Source: Rutidosis leptorrhynchoides (Eukaryota > Streptophyta > Magnoliopsida > Asterales > Asteraceae). Taken from it: DNA of 64,000 nt. The translations under genes were made by a program, and so were the position numbers. The notes under the pieces are model-generated. The model was not told the origin of the DNA. It made no database searches and saw nothing but the letters and a program-made list of their open reading frames with translations. Shown here one piece after another: positions 35,262 to 47,884 of the stretch. Positions within the stretch are counted from its first letter, which is position 1. The number at the start of each line of letters is the position of its first letter. Location: assembly GCF_046630445.1 (NCBI RefSeq), contig NC_092333.1:336485501-336549500 (forward strand), given 5' to 3'.

Positions 35262-35500
35262 TCATATATATGAAACATAGTATATGTTTTAATGTTATTA
35301 CATGTATCCAACACATTTTTTGTTGTGTTGGATAGTTTGTTATCGTTTTCTAAGATTAATATCTTGATTCCTTGCCGATTAGTAACTCGAGATAGTGCAA
35401 CGTATAGTTGTCCATGACTAAAGACCGGTTTTGGAAGAAATAAACCGACACACGATAGTGATTGTCCTTAACTTTTATTTATTGTCATTGCAAAAACTAC
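35262..35500 (-). pseudogene. Helitron helicase C-terminus, minus strand, with unit-specific stop (unit 1)
   Basis: Same segment as 39951-40235 in unit 2. Here the Gln codon of KSQGQSL is TAA (35468-35470), whereas unit 2 keeps CAA. The nonsense change therefore probably arose after the tandem duplication. Confidence 0.7.
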
Positions 35501-35749
35501 ATGATTCTATCATTAATGATTTTAAATACTTCATCACTGAGATCAATAACTATCCGTTCCTGATAACATTCCGTCTTAATCTTCAGTAGACTTCAATGAA
35601 TATTAGATGGAACGCCAGACGCGGTCCCAAGTTCGCTTGGGAGCGTGAAGATTAGATGAAGCAGAAGTACCCGCATTTGTTCCCAGATGCTGAGTCAACC
35701 CCTGCACCTGCTTAAATTTCGGGACAAAATTTCCGTAACGGGAAGGTAC

Positions 35750-38700
35750 TGTAACGACCCTACTTTTTCCGTTATCTTTTGCCGTTAGTTATTTAACGAC
35801 TGTTAACTGTTATTCGTGTCACGTCATTTCTATGACCTATATTATTATTTTTGTAATAATATATTAATTATTATGTGTTAAATGAATATTTGTATTCATA
35901 TTTTAAATTGTACGTTTATACGAATCGCGGATTTCTATCCGGCGAATCTTTTCGGTTTTCAAACTAACGGTAAAACTTTTGGGGTTTTAAATCCAAATTA
36001 TTTTAAATATGATATTTTAATGTCATATGGTTATATATAGTGTTTATATATTTTATTCGTCGCGTATTTGTTATCTCTCCGAATTATTAATCGCGTAGTA
36101 GCGTTTTCGCGTTCCGGGCTTCGTTCGGGCGTTCGGGCTAAAAGCTTTTAGTCTTTCTATCAAGATAGCCCACTAAGGGGGCCCCACCCTTTTGTTTTTG
36201 GCCGAAAATATCAAAGGGGGAGGTATAGGCTCATTATTTCCTCATTTTTGATTTTAACATCACACTTACACATTTTAAGGAAATACCTAATACTCTCTCT
36301 AAACTTTCCTCCTCCCTTTCTTTTTTTCTTTGTGCTGTCACCAACACCACACCATATCATTATCATCTTTTGATTTTTTCAATGAAGATTTAGGGCTTTT
36401 AGTATAATCGGATTGCTCTCTTCATCCTCTACGCGATTATACCATTCAATTCTTGATTAGGGTATAAACCCTAACCCTAGCTTTTCAATTTTTCATATAT
36501 TTTTCTGTTTTTACATGATATTATGATAGTATGGTGATTAGATGTTATTGTATTGTTGATTGTATGCGTAGAAATGCTCGATTATATATGTTTTCGGTTT
36601 GATTGTTTTGGGACAGCGGATTGATTATTGTTTTATGTAAATATAACTGACATAAAAGTGAAATTAAAGTGTTTAGATGAGTTCCTCTCATCAAGACATT
36701 AATTTTAGACTCCGGATTCATGTCATTTCGATTCCCGGAGCTCTAGATATGCTTAAAATGGTGTTTTGTTGAGATTAAATTGTGAAAATGAATTGGTACT
36801 GGTATGGTCTGACTTTGTGATCATTTTTAGAGTCTTTAGGGTGTACTAGTGTGTTAGGATTGATGATGGGATGAACTTTCATGTTCGGGTCATCGAAATC
36901 CGAGCCACGGATCACCCGTTATGACTAAAATACATTTTTGAGCGAATTAAAGATCCAAACTGATTAGTGGCTGTAAGTCAAGACTTGGTGACTGTTCTTG
37001 GGATTTTCTTGAGCACATTAAGGTATCGGGTGGGTTGGTTAGGCGAAGATATATATAAGGCTCACCGAAAACTGATTCTCGGGGCTCTAGTTATGACCCG
37101 ACGAACTTTTAATTAAAACTTATGGTTATTAATTATGACTTATGATATAAATAATGAATTTTGTTATTAATAAATTACTTATGATATAAAAAGTAATTAT
37201 TTAATTCAATACTTATGATATATATATTTATTATATCATTTATTAATTACTTATGATTTAATTAAACATTTAATCAAACTTATGATTAATGAAACTTTTA
37301 TTATTAATGAAAAATACTTATGGTAAGTATTAAACTTATATTATGAGATTATTATAATAAGACTTATAATAAGGATTAATTAATCATTTAATTATTATAA
37401 GGCTTAGTTATTATTTAATTATAATTTAATTATTAAATACTTATGATTTAATAATTATAATTAGAAACTTAAGATATGATTAATAATTCATTTTTAATTA
37501 ATAATACATACGATATGATTAAAATTTATTATTAATTAATAATACTTATATTATGACTAATGTTTAATTAATTAATTAAATACTTATGTTATATTAATTA
37601 TATCATTAAAACTTATGTTAACTTTAATAATTCATTTTAATTTAATTAAACTTGTGTTATAACATAATTATACATATTTAACTTTAATGAACATTATAAG
37701 TTATATTATTATTACAACTTACACTTTTAAAATTTATGTTGACTATGTTTGACCAAGGTTGACTTTTGAGTTGACTTTCGGTTGACTTTGACTTTCAGTT
37801 GACTTTTGTTGACTTTCTAATTAAGGAAACTTTCCTAACTTATATACTTCCTAATATAGCAACTTTCTAAATATGGAAACTTTCTAAATTCGGAAACTTT
37901 CCAAAAATAGAAACTTTCCAAAAATAGAAACTTTCCTAAAATAGAAACTTTCCAAAAAAGGAAACCTGCTAAAAATAGAAACTTTCTAAAAATAGAAAGT
38001 GTGTGTCCGTACGCTGTTTCGATCAAACCGATGCATGTTGAGTGTTGTTCTATGTCTACTTGCATCATGTACAATAGCTATCATACTAAGACTTGACCTA
38101 AGTTAGTTATTTATATCGACCTGCTTTATTTTTAGGTCAGCGTTGTGATCATTCCTGATCACTTTACTTCATTTACTGTTCGCATTTTGTGTGGTTACTC
38201 CGTTTGCTTTAATGTGAGTTATAGTCCCATTTTCCTATTTTAAATCTTTTGGGATGAGAATACATGCAATTTATTTTATATTTTGAACACAAGTGAAAGT
38301 TGGTTTAAATTATTCATTGTGAGTCGAACAAAAATATTCCCTAATCTGGTAATTGTAATCACTGGTTTCTACTGGTGAACGCGAATCCTATGGATAGATC
38401 TATCGGGTTTGACAACCCCATTTCGAGCTAGTCGCGCTAGCAATTTATAATCGGAATGTTTAGTACTTCGTATTTAGTTGAAGTTACACTTGTTCGGTGT
38501 ATATTATTTTATTGTGTTTGGCAAGGGTAAATAAATGGTTAAGTGGTTACCAGGTAGCTCACGGAAAATGGAATAATGTTTTTATATGTTTTCTAGCATA
38601 TAATTTTGTGGTCCAAAAAGGAGTTTTTATGTTTTCAAACATAAATTTTTATGGTTTAAATTAAATATTGTTTACAATATTAAACCTATAATTCACTCAA

Positions 38701-39048
38701 CATTTTTGTTGACAGTTAATCGCATGTTTTATTCTCAGGTTCATGATTGATTGCCTCCGCTGTGCTTAGAGAGTCTGCATATTTATGATGGCAACTTTTG
38801 TTAAACATTAACTTGCATTCTATTTTGATACATTTAATAGTAGATGTTTTTGACTTGTTTTGGTCAACTTTTGGTTAAGTCATAATGTATGGTTTTTCTA
38901 AACTTACATATTTTGGTAGGTTTCCTTTATAGGAAATCATTCTTAAATAAAGAATGCAAGGTTATTTATCAAATTTATATAGAGTTATGATCAAGCTGTG
39001 GGACCAAGATAACGATGGTCGTCAAGTGTACTTTGACGGGTCGTTACA
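35750..39048 (+). repeat. Duplicated LTR of element 2
   Basis: An extra LTR that came with the tandem duplication, not by transposition. It is preceded by a pol end and purine tract and followed by TGAAG and fold-back sequence, exactly as in unit 1. The palindrome is at 38393-38407. Confidence 0.9.
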
Positions 39049-39492
39049 TGAAGAATGTTAATCTTCAAACATTTTTTTATTTCATGTTTTGTAAAGTACT
39101 TTTTGTCAAAAATTTTCCCGATTTAGAGTTTAAAGTTTAGGGTTTAGTGTTTTGGGTTTAGTCCCTAAACCAAAAACCTAAAACTCAAAACCCTAAACCC
39201 TAAACTCTAAACCGTTCGTGTTAAAAACTCAATCAAAATCCTAAATCTAAACCCTAAACCCTAAACTATAAATTTCTAAACCCTAATATCTAAACTCTAA
39301 TTTCTAAACCCTCAAAATACGCTCGAAAAATACGATAATTGTTAATAAAAACATTTATCACAAAGTATCTTTTTTAAATGTTCATATTTTCATCCAATAT
39401 ATAATATTCGTTAACAAAGTTTTTTCAAAAAACGAAAAAAAAAATTTCTTCCCCCGCTTCCCCCCAATTGATTACTTCCCATTGATCCTACC
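39049..39492. mobile_element. Fold-back element 3 right part, duplicated copy
   Basis: Same sequence as 34306-34749, ending ATTGATCCTACC, followed by a variable AT-rich microsatellite (39494-39614). Confidence 0.85.
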
Positions 39493-39518
39493 ACTATATA
39501 TTTATATGTATATATATG

Positions 39519-39574
<56 letters not shown>

Positions 39575-39582
39575 TCTATATG

Positions 39583-39613
<31 letters not shown>

Positions 39614-39676
39614 TAGGTTTTAAGAGACCGTGAGTTGCACGTTGAATTTAATTTTATTTCAAAGATAGCGTACGTA

Positions 39677-39852
39677 TAAAAGTCAAGGACAATCACTATC
39701 GCGTGTCGGTTTATTTCTTCCAAAACCGATCTTTAGTCATGAACAACTATACGTTGCACTATCTCGGGTTACTAATCGGCAAGGAATCAAGATATTAATC
39801 TTAGACAAGGATAACAAACTATCCAACACAACAAAAAAATATGGTATACAAA
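39677..39852 (+). pseudogene. Helitron helicase C-terminus, inverted copy (unit 2)
   Basis: Duplicate of 34931-35106 with the same [16 protein letters not shown] and VALSRVT blocks. Confidence 0.7.
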
Positions 39853-39950
39853 GAAGTCTTATAACACTTATAGACTTAATTTCCATTTATATGATATCTA
39901 TGAACTATTATGTATGTTTAATGTTTTTTATTTTGAATATTTAAATTATG

Positions 39951-40235
39951 TTACATTATTATTAGATCCATCAAGTATAATCTCTTTTTTAAATATGTTT
40001 CACTCATATCATATATATGAAACATAGTATATGTTTTAATGTTATTACATGTATCCAACACATTTTTTGTTGTGTTGGATAGTTTGTTATCGTTTTCTAA
40101 GATTAATATCTTGATTCCTTGCCGATTAGTAACTCGAGATAGTGCAACGTATAGTTGTCCATGACTAAAGACCGGTTTTGGAAGAAATAAACCGACACAC
40201 GATAGTGATTGTCCTTGACTTTTATTTATTGTCAT
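39951..40235 (-). pseudogene. Helitron PIF1-type helicase C-terminal fragment
   Basis: An open frame of 94 codons starting [19 protein letters not shown], then [20 protein letters not shown], matches motifs V and VI at the end of the SF1B helicase part of Helitron transposases. This segment mediates ATP-dependent strand unwinding in intact proteins. Only the last part is present. Upstream on the minus strand (40236-40342) the match decays into stops. Walker motifs and most of Rep are lost. The Rep fragment at 40692-40471 lies upstream in the same orientation, so both may derive from one internally deleted Helitron. Confidence 0.8.
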
Positions 40236-40470
40236 TGCAAAAACTACATGATTCTATCATTAATGATTTTAAATACTTCATCACTGAGATCAATAACTAT
40301 CCGTTCCTGATAACATTCCGTCTTAATCTTCAGTAGACTTCAAAAACAAACATATGTGTCCATGAGGGAAGCCACGTTTTTGAAATTGAGTTGTGTAAAC
40401 AACTACAGTGAAAACGTAGCTTATAATTAGAGTTCAATTTAAAAAAGTTAGAGTTTTAGTGAATATACAC

Positions 40471-40692
40471 TTAATGAATATCAAGATATTCATTGAAAAT
40501 ACCCGTTTCAACCTCGCCAAAGACATGATTCTCTTTGAAGTCTTGTATCATACTTTCTAGCTTCATTTCAAATATCGTACACAATATTTTGGGTATGTCT
40601 TCGGGTCTGAAATTCTGATTGTGCAAGAAACGGAAAATTTGGCGCCACTTTGGATTGCAAGGAACATTTATGAACACTTTGAATTGCATCAT
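40471..40692 (-). pseudogene. Helitron Rep N-terminal (Helitron_like_N) fragment
   Basis: The frame reads FKVFINVPCNPKWRQIFRFL, then RPEDIPKILCTIFEMKLESM and HVFGEVE. This corresponds to 'LFITFTCNPKW-EI-FL...RPED...FKMKL...LFGKV' in plant Helitron replicases, just before the 'YTIEFQKRGLPH' block, which is missing. It is truncated on both sides. The HUH and catalytic Tyr motifs are absent. Confidence 0.75.
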
Positions 40693-40741
40693 ATACGTAT
40701 AACCTATGATAAAAGTTCAAAGGAGACATTATTTTAATATA

Positions 40742-40880
40742 GGTTTTTTTTGGGTAAAGGGTTACCCCGACAAATATTATTAAAAATAATAAAGAATGAT
40801 AACAGTACAAAATAACTGCTGCCAGAAAGCCTGACAGCCCAGCATAACAGCCACCTAGCTACACAACCTCAATAAAAGTT
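40742..40880 (-). mobile_element. Possible 3' tail of a LINE (minus strand)
   Basis: On the minus strand the segment ends ATAATATTTGTCGGGGTAAC then CCTTTACCCAAAAAAAA, which resembles the 3' UTR and poly(A) of plant LINEs. No coding part and no convincing target duplication were found. Confidence 0.3.
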
Positions 40881-41880
40881 GTCTTTTGGACTATAACCCA
40901 TATAAAAGTTTACCAAAAAGTCTGAATTTATTTTTTAGTGTTTTCAGACTTTTTTTATTCTTATCTTGAGTGCAAGAAGTCAACAAAACATTGTGAAAAG
41001 TCAAATTGATAGCCGGATATTTCAGTGTTACACATTTTTAATAACCCAAAACGTGGGGAATAAGATCATTTTCAATTAGTAATAATTGCGAGAAAGGGGA
41101 TATCTTCGTTACCTTCAAAATCCAAGCTTTCTGATTTGACTCCGTTTTCCAGAAAACCGCTCAATCTGTATCGTTAAGTACATTGCATATAAAAATATAC
41201 TTAAGATTGAGAGATTGTAATTGTAAGAAAATGAAGTGGGTGAAAGAGACGATGGAAGATTATATTATTTAAAACTAAAATGAAAATAAAAATAAGTTTA
41301 GAAAACATACAATTTCATTAAATAAATAACTATGAAGAAATGTTTATGAAACATAATTGAGAAAAAAAATAAACCTGGGCGAAATCTTGATTTGAATTAA
41401 AGAGAAAATTAGATATGGAAAAAGAAGATGATTACAAAAAGAAGAAAAGGAAGAGAGACAGATTTAAGAGTTTTTTGAGTTTGTAAATCTAAGCATTTGA
41501 TTTTCAAAAATTTATAGAGAAAGAATTAACAATCTTTCATTTCAAATTTCAAATTGAAAAACCTACACACATACATTGAAATATCTTGGTAGATGTGTAT
41601 ACTTGAGTGGTTTTTGGAATAGAAAGAAATGTTTTTTTTGGTCACATGGTGATAGACATATCGTATAAAAAGTAAGTCTTGGTACCTTATCCATGCACTT
41701 AGATAATTTAAAAAATTAATTAAAAATTTAAATTAAAGTCATGTGGATGGCTGTTGTGGTCCATGTTAAGGTTTAGTTTGAGGTAAATAAAATAGCAACA
41801 AAATTGTAATATATATAGGTTTATTTTGAGACAAAAGTGGCTCCTATGTGGCCCTTAAATCATGGGTGATTCAAAAATTG
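40881..41880. other. AT-rich Helitron-like 5' region, no gene recognised
   Basis: The part 41220-41880 resembles 51380-51910 in the same orientation (for example AAATAGCAACAAAA...TATATAGGTTT, CTCCTATGTGG, TGTATACTTGAG). I read both as the 5' end regions of related minus-strand Helitrons. No coding frame with support was seen here. Confidence 0.4.
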
Positions 41881-41894
41881 GCCTAAGTAAAACC

Positions 41895-41940
41895 ATTTTA
41901 TAATAAAACCTCTCTCGTATGCGTTGCAAGGGGATAAGCC
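41895..41940 (-). mobile_element. Decayed Helitron 3' end (minus strand)
   Basis: TATGCGTTGCAAGGGG and the preceding AAAACCTCTCTC resemble the terminus at 34864 and the GTGCGTTGCACGG hairpin arm of plant Helitrons. The CTAG itself is not preserved. Confidence 0.3.
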
Positions 41941-42624
41941 ACTAAGGTTGTATAGTATTTTATATTGTAAATTAAATAAGTAATATAAACGGTCATTGTC
42001 GAAAAGAATGTCCTGGGCTAAATTTGTAAAGTACGTAGAATACACATTACAAAAACGTTGATAAATTATGTTCATACATTTGTTCATAATTGGCTCAAAT
42101 GTTTCGGCGCTATTTTCTTCCTATTTAAAGATGTACCATCCATAATACATATAAACTGCACAATAAAACAAAAGTATAAGAATGAAATGTTAGTAAGTAA
42201 ATAAATGGAATGATGATTTGTAATATTTTAAAAACTCTTTATATTAGAATGTAATATATATTGAAATTATTTAATTTCACAAGTTTATTAAAAACATATT
42301 TTAGAAAATTATTTTAAGATCAGACCAACAAAAATATTTGGAGGGCAACAAATGTTTTAAAACGTGGAATTTCAAATGTTAAACTCAGTAAGTCATATTC
42401 ATGCTCAAAACATGGTTAATATATTTTCAAAAGTAAAGATACCAAGGTAAATTTAAACCATTCCATTAACATTATAATAATAGCTAAACAATCAAAGGTT
42501 TAATAAGTAGCAAAATAAATATAATATCACATAGTTTGAAGAAAGCATCAGTAACATAATTATATAAAAATTTAGGACATGTTTTTGATTCAGTTTCATA
42601 AAAAGGAACACCAACATCATATTT
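41941..42624. other. AT-rich stretch, no gene recognised
   Basis: Only short open frames without family signature. It lies downstream of the minus-strand B3 gene. Confidence 0.4.
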
Positions 42625-44054
42625 TCAACGACTAACATTCCTTCGTCCACTTGATCTTTTCACCCTCTTTGTCACATTCTTAAGCACAAACATTAATTTA
42701 CTTTGCATGTAGACATCTTCACATTCATCACTAAATCCAAGGTTGTTTTTTTTAGAAAAGGCAGTCAGCCACCAGAAATGCTCAACTTTGGTGGTTTTGA
42801 ACCTTTAACTGGTATGAAGCACCACGTCACTTTGACGCCATCTACGTTAACAATGTCCACAGAACCACCATTTTCAACTCCAGGAATATTATAGAACTCA
42901 GGTGGAATACGCTCTATAAAACCAAATAAAAAGTACAACATTAGAAAACATTTTAGTGGAATATGAATGAAATCTTCGTTTAACATATAGAAATTATAAA
43001 TAAAATAAATATTAAGAATTACAATGTGTTAATGAAATTGAGTTTGAGCACATCAGTTAATTTAAAAGGAGAAGAATCATACAAAGCATCTTGATTTGAG
43101 AATTTTAAACTTGATGAAACGAGCTTCCACATTAGATGTTGAAGGAACTTCATTATGCTGATGTTGTTGTACAACAGAAGTAGAAGCTGCATTCATAGGT
43201 GTGGTTGATGCTTTATGAGGTGGCTTAGTTTCAAGGTAGTTTATAAATAGAAAATTATCTTTGTCTACAGGATTGAAGATCAAAATGCTGAACTGCTGTA
43301 GCTTCATTGTTTCCAAAAAAGTTTCCCATCCAGTAGTAAACATTAACTGCACACCATCAGAACTGATCTTTATGATCGAACGATTACCTTTGCTGGTGTT
43401 AATGAAGACTTCAGAAAGAGGAACTGTATTGTTATATGTCATGCCAGCCCACATTAAAGGTAATAGCTTCATAATAAATCAAGACAAATGAAGTTAATAA
43501 TATTTAGGTTCATTAAATAATTCACTAAATGTAAACCTAAATGTAATTGATAAACATACCATGCTTGGGTCATGACAATCCAGCAACCATTTCATGAACA
43601 TGGACGGTCGATGTTGTGTTACATGAATTTCAACCAAATCATCATTAAAAACAGTCAAATCAAGTGTTTTCCTATCAAGTAATGTGATTCAGAGTATGTG
43701 TTTATTGGTAATCTTAAGATCTTCCACAATCTGACTACACCCAGTTGAAAAAGTCAGATCTTCTCCTATCCACTTCAATTCAAGTTGACATTGATAACCG
43801 GATTCATTAATGATGTTCATTAACTTGGAGGTTTTAATTTTCCTGAAGTAGTTGTTTGCAATATCATGCGGCATAGTCTGAAAATTAACGCGACATATGT
43901 TTAAGAAAGTATTATTTGCACTTGTCATTATACAAATTTGATAACATTATAAGTAAATTGTTTTTTAAAAAGGTTAGCATCGTAATACCTGTAATGGCTC
44001 ATACGGGCACCTAAACATGATAATAAAAGAAGGAAGCCAGAAAGTTTGTGACAT
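42625..44054 (-). pseudogene. B3-domain protein (REM-like), three B3 domains, four exons, two lesions
   Basis: Minus-strand exons: 44054-43989 (22 codons, MSQTFWLPSF), 43877-43560, 43466-43083 and 42911-42625. Donors are GTATTA, GTATGT and GTATGA; acceptors end TTTTCAG, ATGAAG and ATAGAG. Exons 2, 3 and 4 each carry a B3-like DNA-binding fold: LELKWIGEDLTFSTG...VFNDDLVEIHV; IIKISSDGVQLMFTTGWETF; VKVTWCFIPVKGSKPPKLSI then SGGW. Such proteins bind DNA in the nucleus. TGA 43689-43691 stops exon 2, and a one-base shift near 42770 separates SISGG from W-x3-FSKKNNLGFSDE. A possible extra 5' exon (44745-44670, donor GTAAGT) splices in frame to an acceptor at 44072. The gene is probably dead, or it has sequence errors. 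Its paralogue is at 48301-49776. Confidence 0.7.
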
Positions 44055-44745
44055 TGGTTGAGTATATCTGTCTAGGAATTAAAATGAAATATATTTATAC
44101 AATGAAGTTCTGAATATATGATATACCAAATTTTTAAACTAAATATTAATGTATGTATATTTTGAGAACATATGTAAGTTGTAATGTAATGTAAATAATA
44201 TAATTATTAATGATATAGATTTGTAAAAGCACAATCTTAGTTTTATAAAAACCACATCACAAAGTTAAAAATTAAAGCTTCTAATTTTATAAATTTAGAA
44301 GAATATATAGATTCTTTAGCTAATATTATCAACATACATATACACTAACACAATATTCGGATTAAAAGTGTCAGATAGAAGTATCTATATCATTAAAAAT
44401 CAATATACGGATTTATACTTGAAAATCGAAATTACAAAGCCCACTTAACTCTACGGAAGGATGCATGCATTCATCCATTAGCAATTTCTTTTACATGGAA
44501 AAATTATTAAGAAACTAACATAAATACAATTACAAACCCTAACAAATCTAATAAAATAGATAGCAATATAACAACTCGAAAAAAAAAAACACCTTTACAG
44601 AAACTATAGATAGTTGGAAATCGAAGTGCATATGGAAAAAAGAAACCAAAAAAAGAAGATGACACTTACAGGTATATTGTGGTCCTTGTGCGTAAAAGCA
44701 GTTTCGAAGGTCGAAAGATTTTGAAGAAGTCAAGGCGACAAACAT

Positions 44746-45328
44746 ATGTTTTTTTATCTCACCTACCTTTTTTATTTTACAGTAAAAATTAAGCACAGTA
44801 AAAGGGCCTTTTATTGGTTGGACTAAAAAAACACGAACTATTTTATATGGACTATATTATATTGGACTGAAACAAAACTAAAAATGTGGTTTTAAAAAAT
44901 TATTGGGCCTGTATACAGCGAAAACAAAATAGCCGAAGATTAAACAAAAATAGATAAAAAGATTAATGATGTTGTAACTAATAGAATAACAACACGAATA
45001 TCAAGACACCTACACTAAGAAACAAAAAAATTTCATTTTTAAAAGGCGATTTTTAGAAAACAAACAGACATTAATTGGTGAAGAAGAATATACTATTGAT
45101 TGTAAGTACAAAATTATTTCCATCACTTTCTACTTCATTTGTTAAATCAAGAGTTGTATATGGTTTGATTGTATACAAAATTGTTTATTTACAAATTAAC
45201 TCTATTATAAATATATTTATTTTTGTTTTTGTTCTGTTAGGGTTTTTAAAGATCGTAATTTTAAATTAATGTAAACATGATCATCATTTGATATATAAAC
45301 TTATATGGATTTATTTGTTTTGATATTT
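44746..45328. other. AT-rich spacer, no gene recognised
   Basis: It lies upstream of the minus-strand B3 gene and before the solo LTR, and may hold promoter sequence. Nothing specific was recognised. Confidence 0.4.
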
Positions 45329-47884
45329 TTATATGTAACGACCCGGAATTTTTCCGATCGTTCTATACTTATGAGATTAATATTTACATAAATTAAACCT
45401 TACCAACATGATAAGCAATCCAAACTGTTGAGACTTATATTTTTGAAAAGAGTTTTACACAACGTTTGACCGTCCAATTTGACCGATGATATCACGAACT
45501 ATATAACACACGATAATTATACGATTATGTATATGTACATATCTATACATATTTAACATGATTTAAGGATGGTTTAACATTTCATTGTGAACTAACAACA
45601 ATGAGTTATAAGTATACTTTGAGACCACTAACTTAAGTTTTCAAAACGATAACTATATGTAACGTTCTTTGACACATATACTTACAATCTATAATGTGTT
45701 GTGATTTATGTCACCAATATGATTTAAGTGTAATGGGATTAAGTTGTAACCAAAATAATCTTGATAAATATCGAACAAGTTTGGGGAAGTGTGGAGTGCA
45801 CACATGTTTGAACTTATCTTGATTATGACGGGGGTTCGGGGGCAGCGCCCCCGATAAGCGGGGTCTAAGGGGTGGCAACCCCTGGCGGGGTCCAAGGGGC
45901 AGAGCCCCTGGCTGGGGTCGAGCTGCCAGGTCAGCTTGGAAATTTTTTTTTGAGCTAACATTGCTTTATTAAAAATGTCTTAAAATTTTATTTTTGGCCC
46001 GGTTGGACCCAAAAATAAAAGCCCGATTTTGAGCTTCTTTTACCGTATCATACCCATCATCCATACGTACTTACTATTGGTAAATACACATCAAATAAAT
46101 ATCCTTATCAGCTTTAGATCTGCCCTAGATAAGAGGGAATCTTATTTGTAAGCTAGCATACATTATTACTCAAAAATTCAACACAATAATTTGTCCTTGT
46201 TCCCTCAACAACCAGACTGTCCTATAAGTATCACCATCACCTTGGTTTTTCATTTCATTCTTACAACCATCTTTCTCTAACTAAAAAAAAAACACACTCT
46301 TAGGAACTCTAAGTGTTCTTCACAATCTCAGCAAATACTCATGAAGAACTAGCTTCATGAACAACCTATAATCATCATAAGAAAGTTTGATCAAGATTAT
46401 TTTCTATCTTTTCCAGTAGCTTTATCCAAGTAACTTGAGGTAGTAACCTTATTCATAATCTTATTCGTTCATATTTATATAGCTATCTTATTTTGTGTTA
46501 TAAAATTTTTAACAACAAGAACATAGTTTGAATGATTTCAAACCTGTTCGCAAACTAAATAGATCCTTCTAATTTGATTTTTAAAACACTTCAAAACCTG
46601 TAATATATCATATTATGACAAAATCGGACTAATCATATCTTGGCTAATTAACATAATATTTAATATATATTTACTTATGATTTGATTTTATATATTCCAG
46701 GACCACCCGTAAACAACACGAGAAGATTAATCATAAGACCTCATGATTGTATGCAACACGTCATCTGACAACACGGTACTTTATGTACGCAACACGTCAT
46801 TTGACAACATGGTACCATGGGTCAAGATTAATTCTGATCAATACGAATACGATGGGGTCTTTATTTATTTTATTGAGCAACTAATTGTGGACCATTAACA
46901 ACAGACTGCTAACTACGGACTAAGAAAATATTAAAAGTATTATAAGTATATATATATATGTAACGATTACTTGAAAAGAAAATATGTTGATATATTATAT
47001 ATATGGTTAGGTTCGTGATATCTATCGGAGACCAAGTTGAGTTAAATACCTTCAAGGAAAAGGTGAGTATATAGTCCCACTTTTAAACTCTAAATATTTC
47101 GGGATGAGAATACATGCATTTTATGATTTACGTTATGGACACAAGTGATTAAAAATATATATTCTACGTTGAGTTGTACCACTGGCATACTTCCCTGTAA
47201 CTTGGTAACTATTATTTACATGAGGTATTGTAAACGCGAATCCTGTTGATAGATCTATCGGGCCTGACAACCCCAACCGGACTGGACGACCAGTATTCAA
47301 CGGTTGCACAGTACTTCATTTCGGTAACTACACTTGGTACGGTGTAGTAAGATTTCATAATAAAGGGAATATGCGACGTTGATTAAATGTTAAGTATGGT
47401 TATCAAGTGCTCAACAACTTAGAATATTTTTATTAAAACGTTTATATATGAAATCTTGTGGTCTATATTTATAACGCTGCCGGCATTAAACCTATATCTC
47501 ACCAACTTTATGTTGACGTTCTAAGCATGTTTATTCTCAGGTGATAACTAAAAGCTTCCGCTGCAACATGTTGAATTTAAGCAAGATCTTGAGTATGCAT
47601 ATTTGTGTCAAAAATAAAACTGCATATCGGAGGATTTGTAATGTAAAATATGTTGGAGGTCGTATTGTTATTATCACATGTAAAGTTTGTAAGTCTAAGA
47701 TTATCGCTAAACGATAATCATTATTTAGTTGTTTAAACCTTGTATTTGTAATAAAAGCTATGGTTTGTATTGTAAAAACGAATGCAGTTTTTGAAAAATG
47801 TCGCATATAGAGGTCAATACCTCGCGATGAAATCATATGTTATTGTATTCGTCCTTATGGTTAAGGTCGGGTTATGACATTATA
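45329..47884 (+). mobile_element. Solo LTR (2546 bp) with TTATA target duplication
   Basis: TGTAACGACCCGGAATTTTT (45334) to GGGTTATGACA (47879) is flanked by TTATA on both sides (45329-45333, 47880-47884). The termini and inner blocks (GATAGATCTATCGGG at 47248-47262, AGTACTTC, GTTTATTCTCAGGT, CTTCCGCTG, CTCGCGATG) match the LTRs of element 2 and the LARDs. There is no internal domain or second LTR, so it arose by LTR-LTR recombination. Confidence 0.9.
45838..45909 (+). repeat. Triple GC-rich hairpin array in the solo LTR
   Basis: Three perfect short hairpins follow each other: GGGGGC-AGC-GCCCCC (45838-45852), AGGGGT-GGCA-ACCCCT (45868-45883) and AGGGGC-AGA-GCCCCT (45895-45909), separated by GCGGGGTC-like spacers. 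The array stands out from the AT-rich surroundings. Confidence 0.8.

Larger units (their letters stand above)
30860..35596. repeat. Tandem duplication, unit 1
   Basis: From TTAGATGGAACGCC in the end of pol through the 3' LTR, fold-back remnant and Helitron pieces to GACTTCAA, the sequence is repeated in unit 2 with an offset of 4743-4747 bases. TGAATA (35597-35602) separates the units. Confidence 0.92.
35603..40342. repeat. Tandem duplication, unit 2
   Basis: Repeats 30860-35596 almost base for base, including the pol end, an LTR of element 2 (35750-39048), the fold-back remnant (to 39492), the Helitron terminus (39615) and the helicase pieces. Sequence beyond 40342 is single-copy, so the original right flank is here. 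Confidence 0.92.

Noticed and set aside
35750..39048. Reading the third element 2 LTR as a solo LTR insertion
   Set aside because: It is preceded by the pol end and purine tract and lies within a tandem duplicate that includes flanking DNA, so it was copied, not inserted.
43261..43491. Open frame on the + strand opposite the B3 gene
   Set aside because: It is a shadow of the minus-strand exon 3, which has the B3 signature and splice sites.
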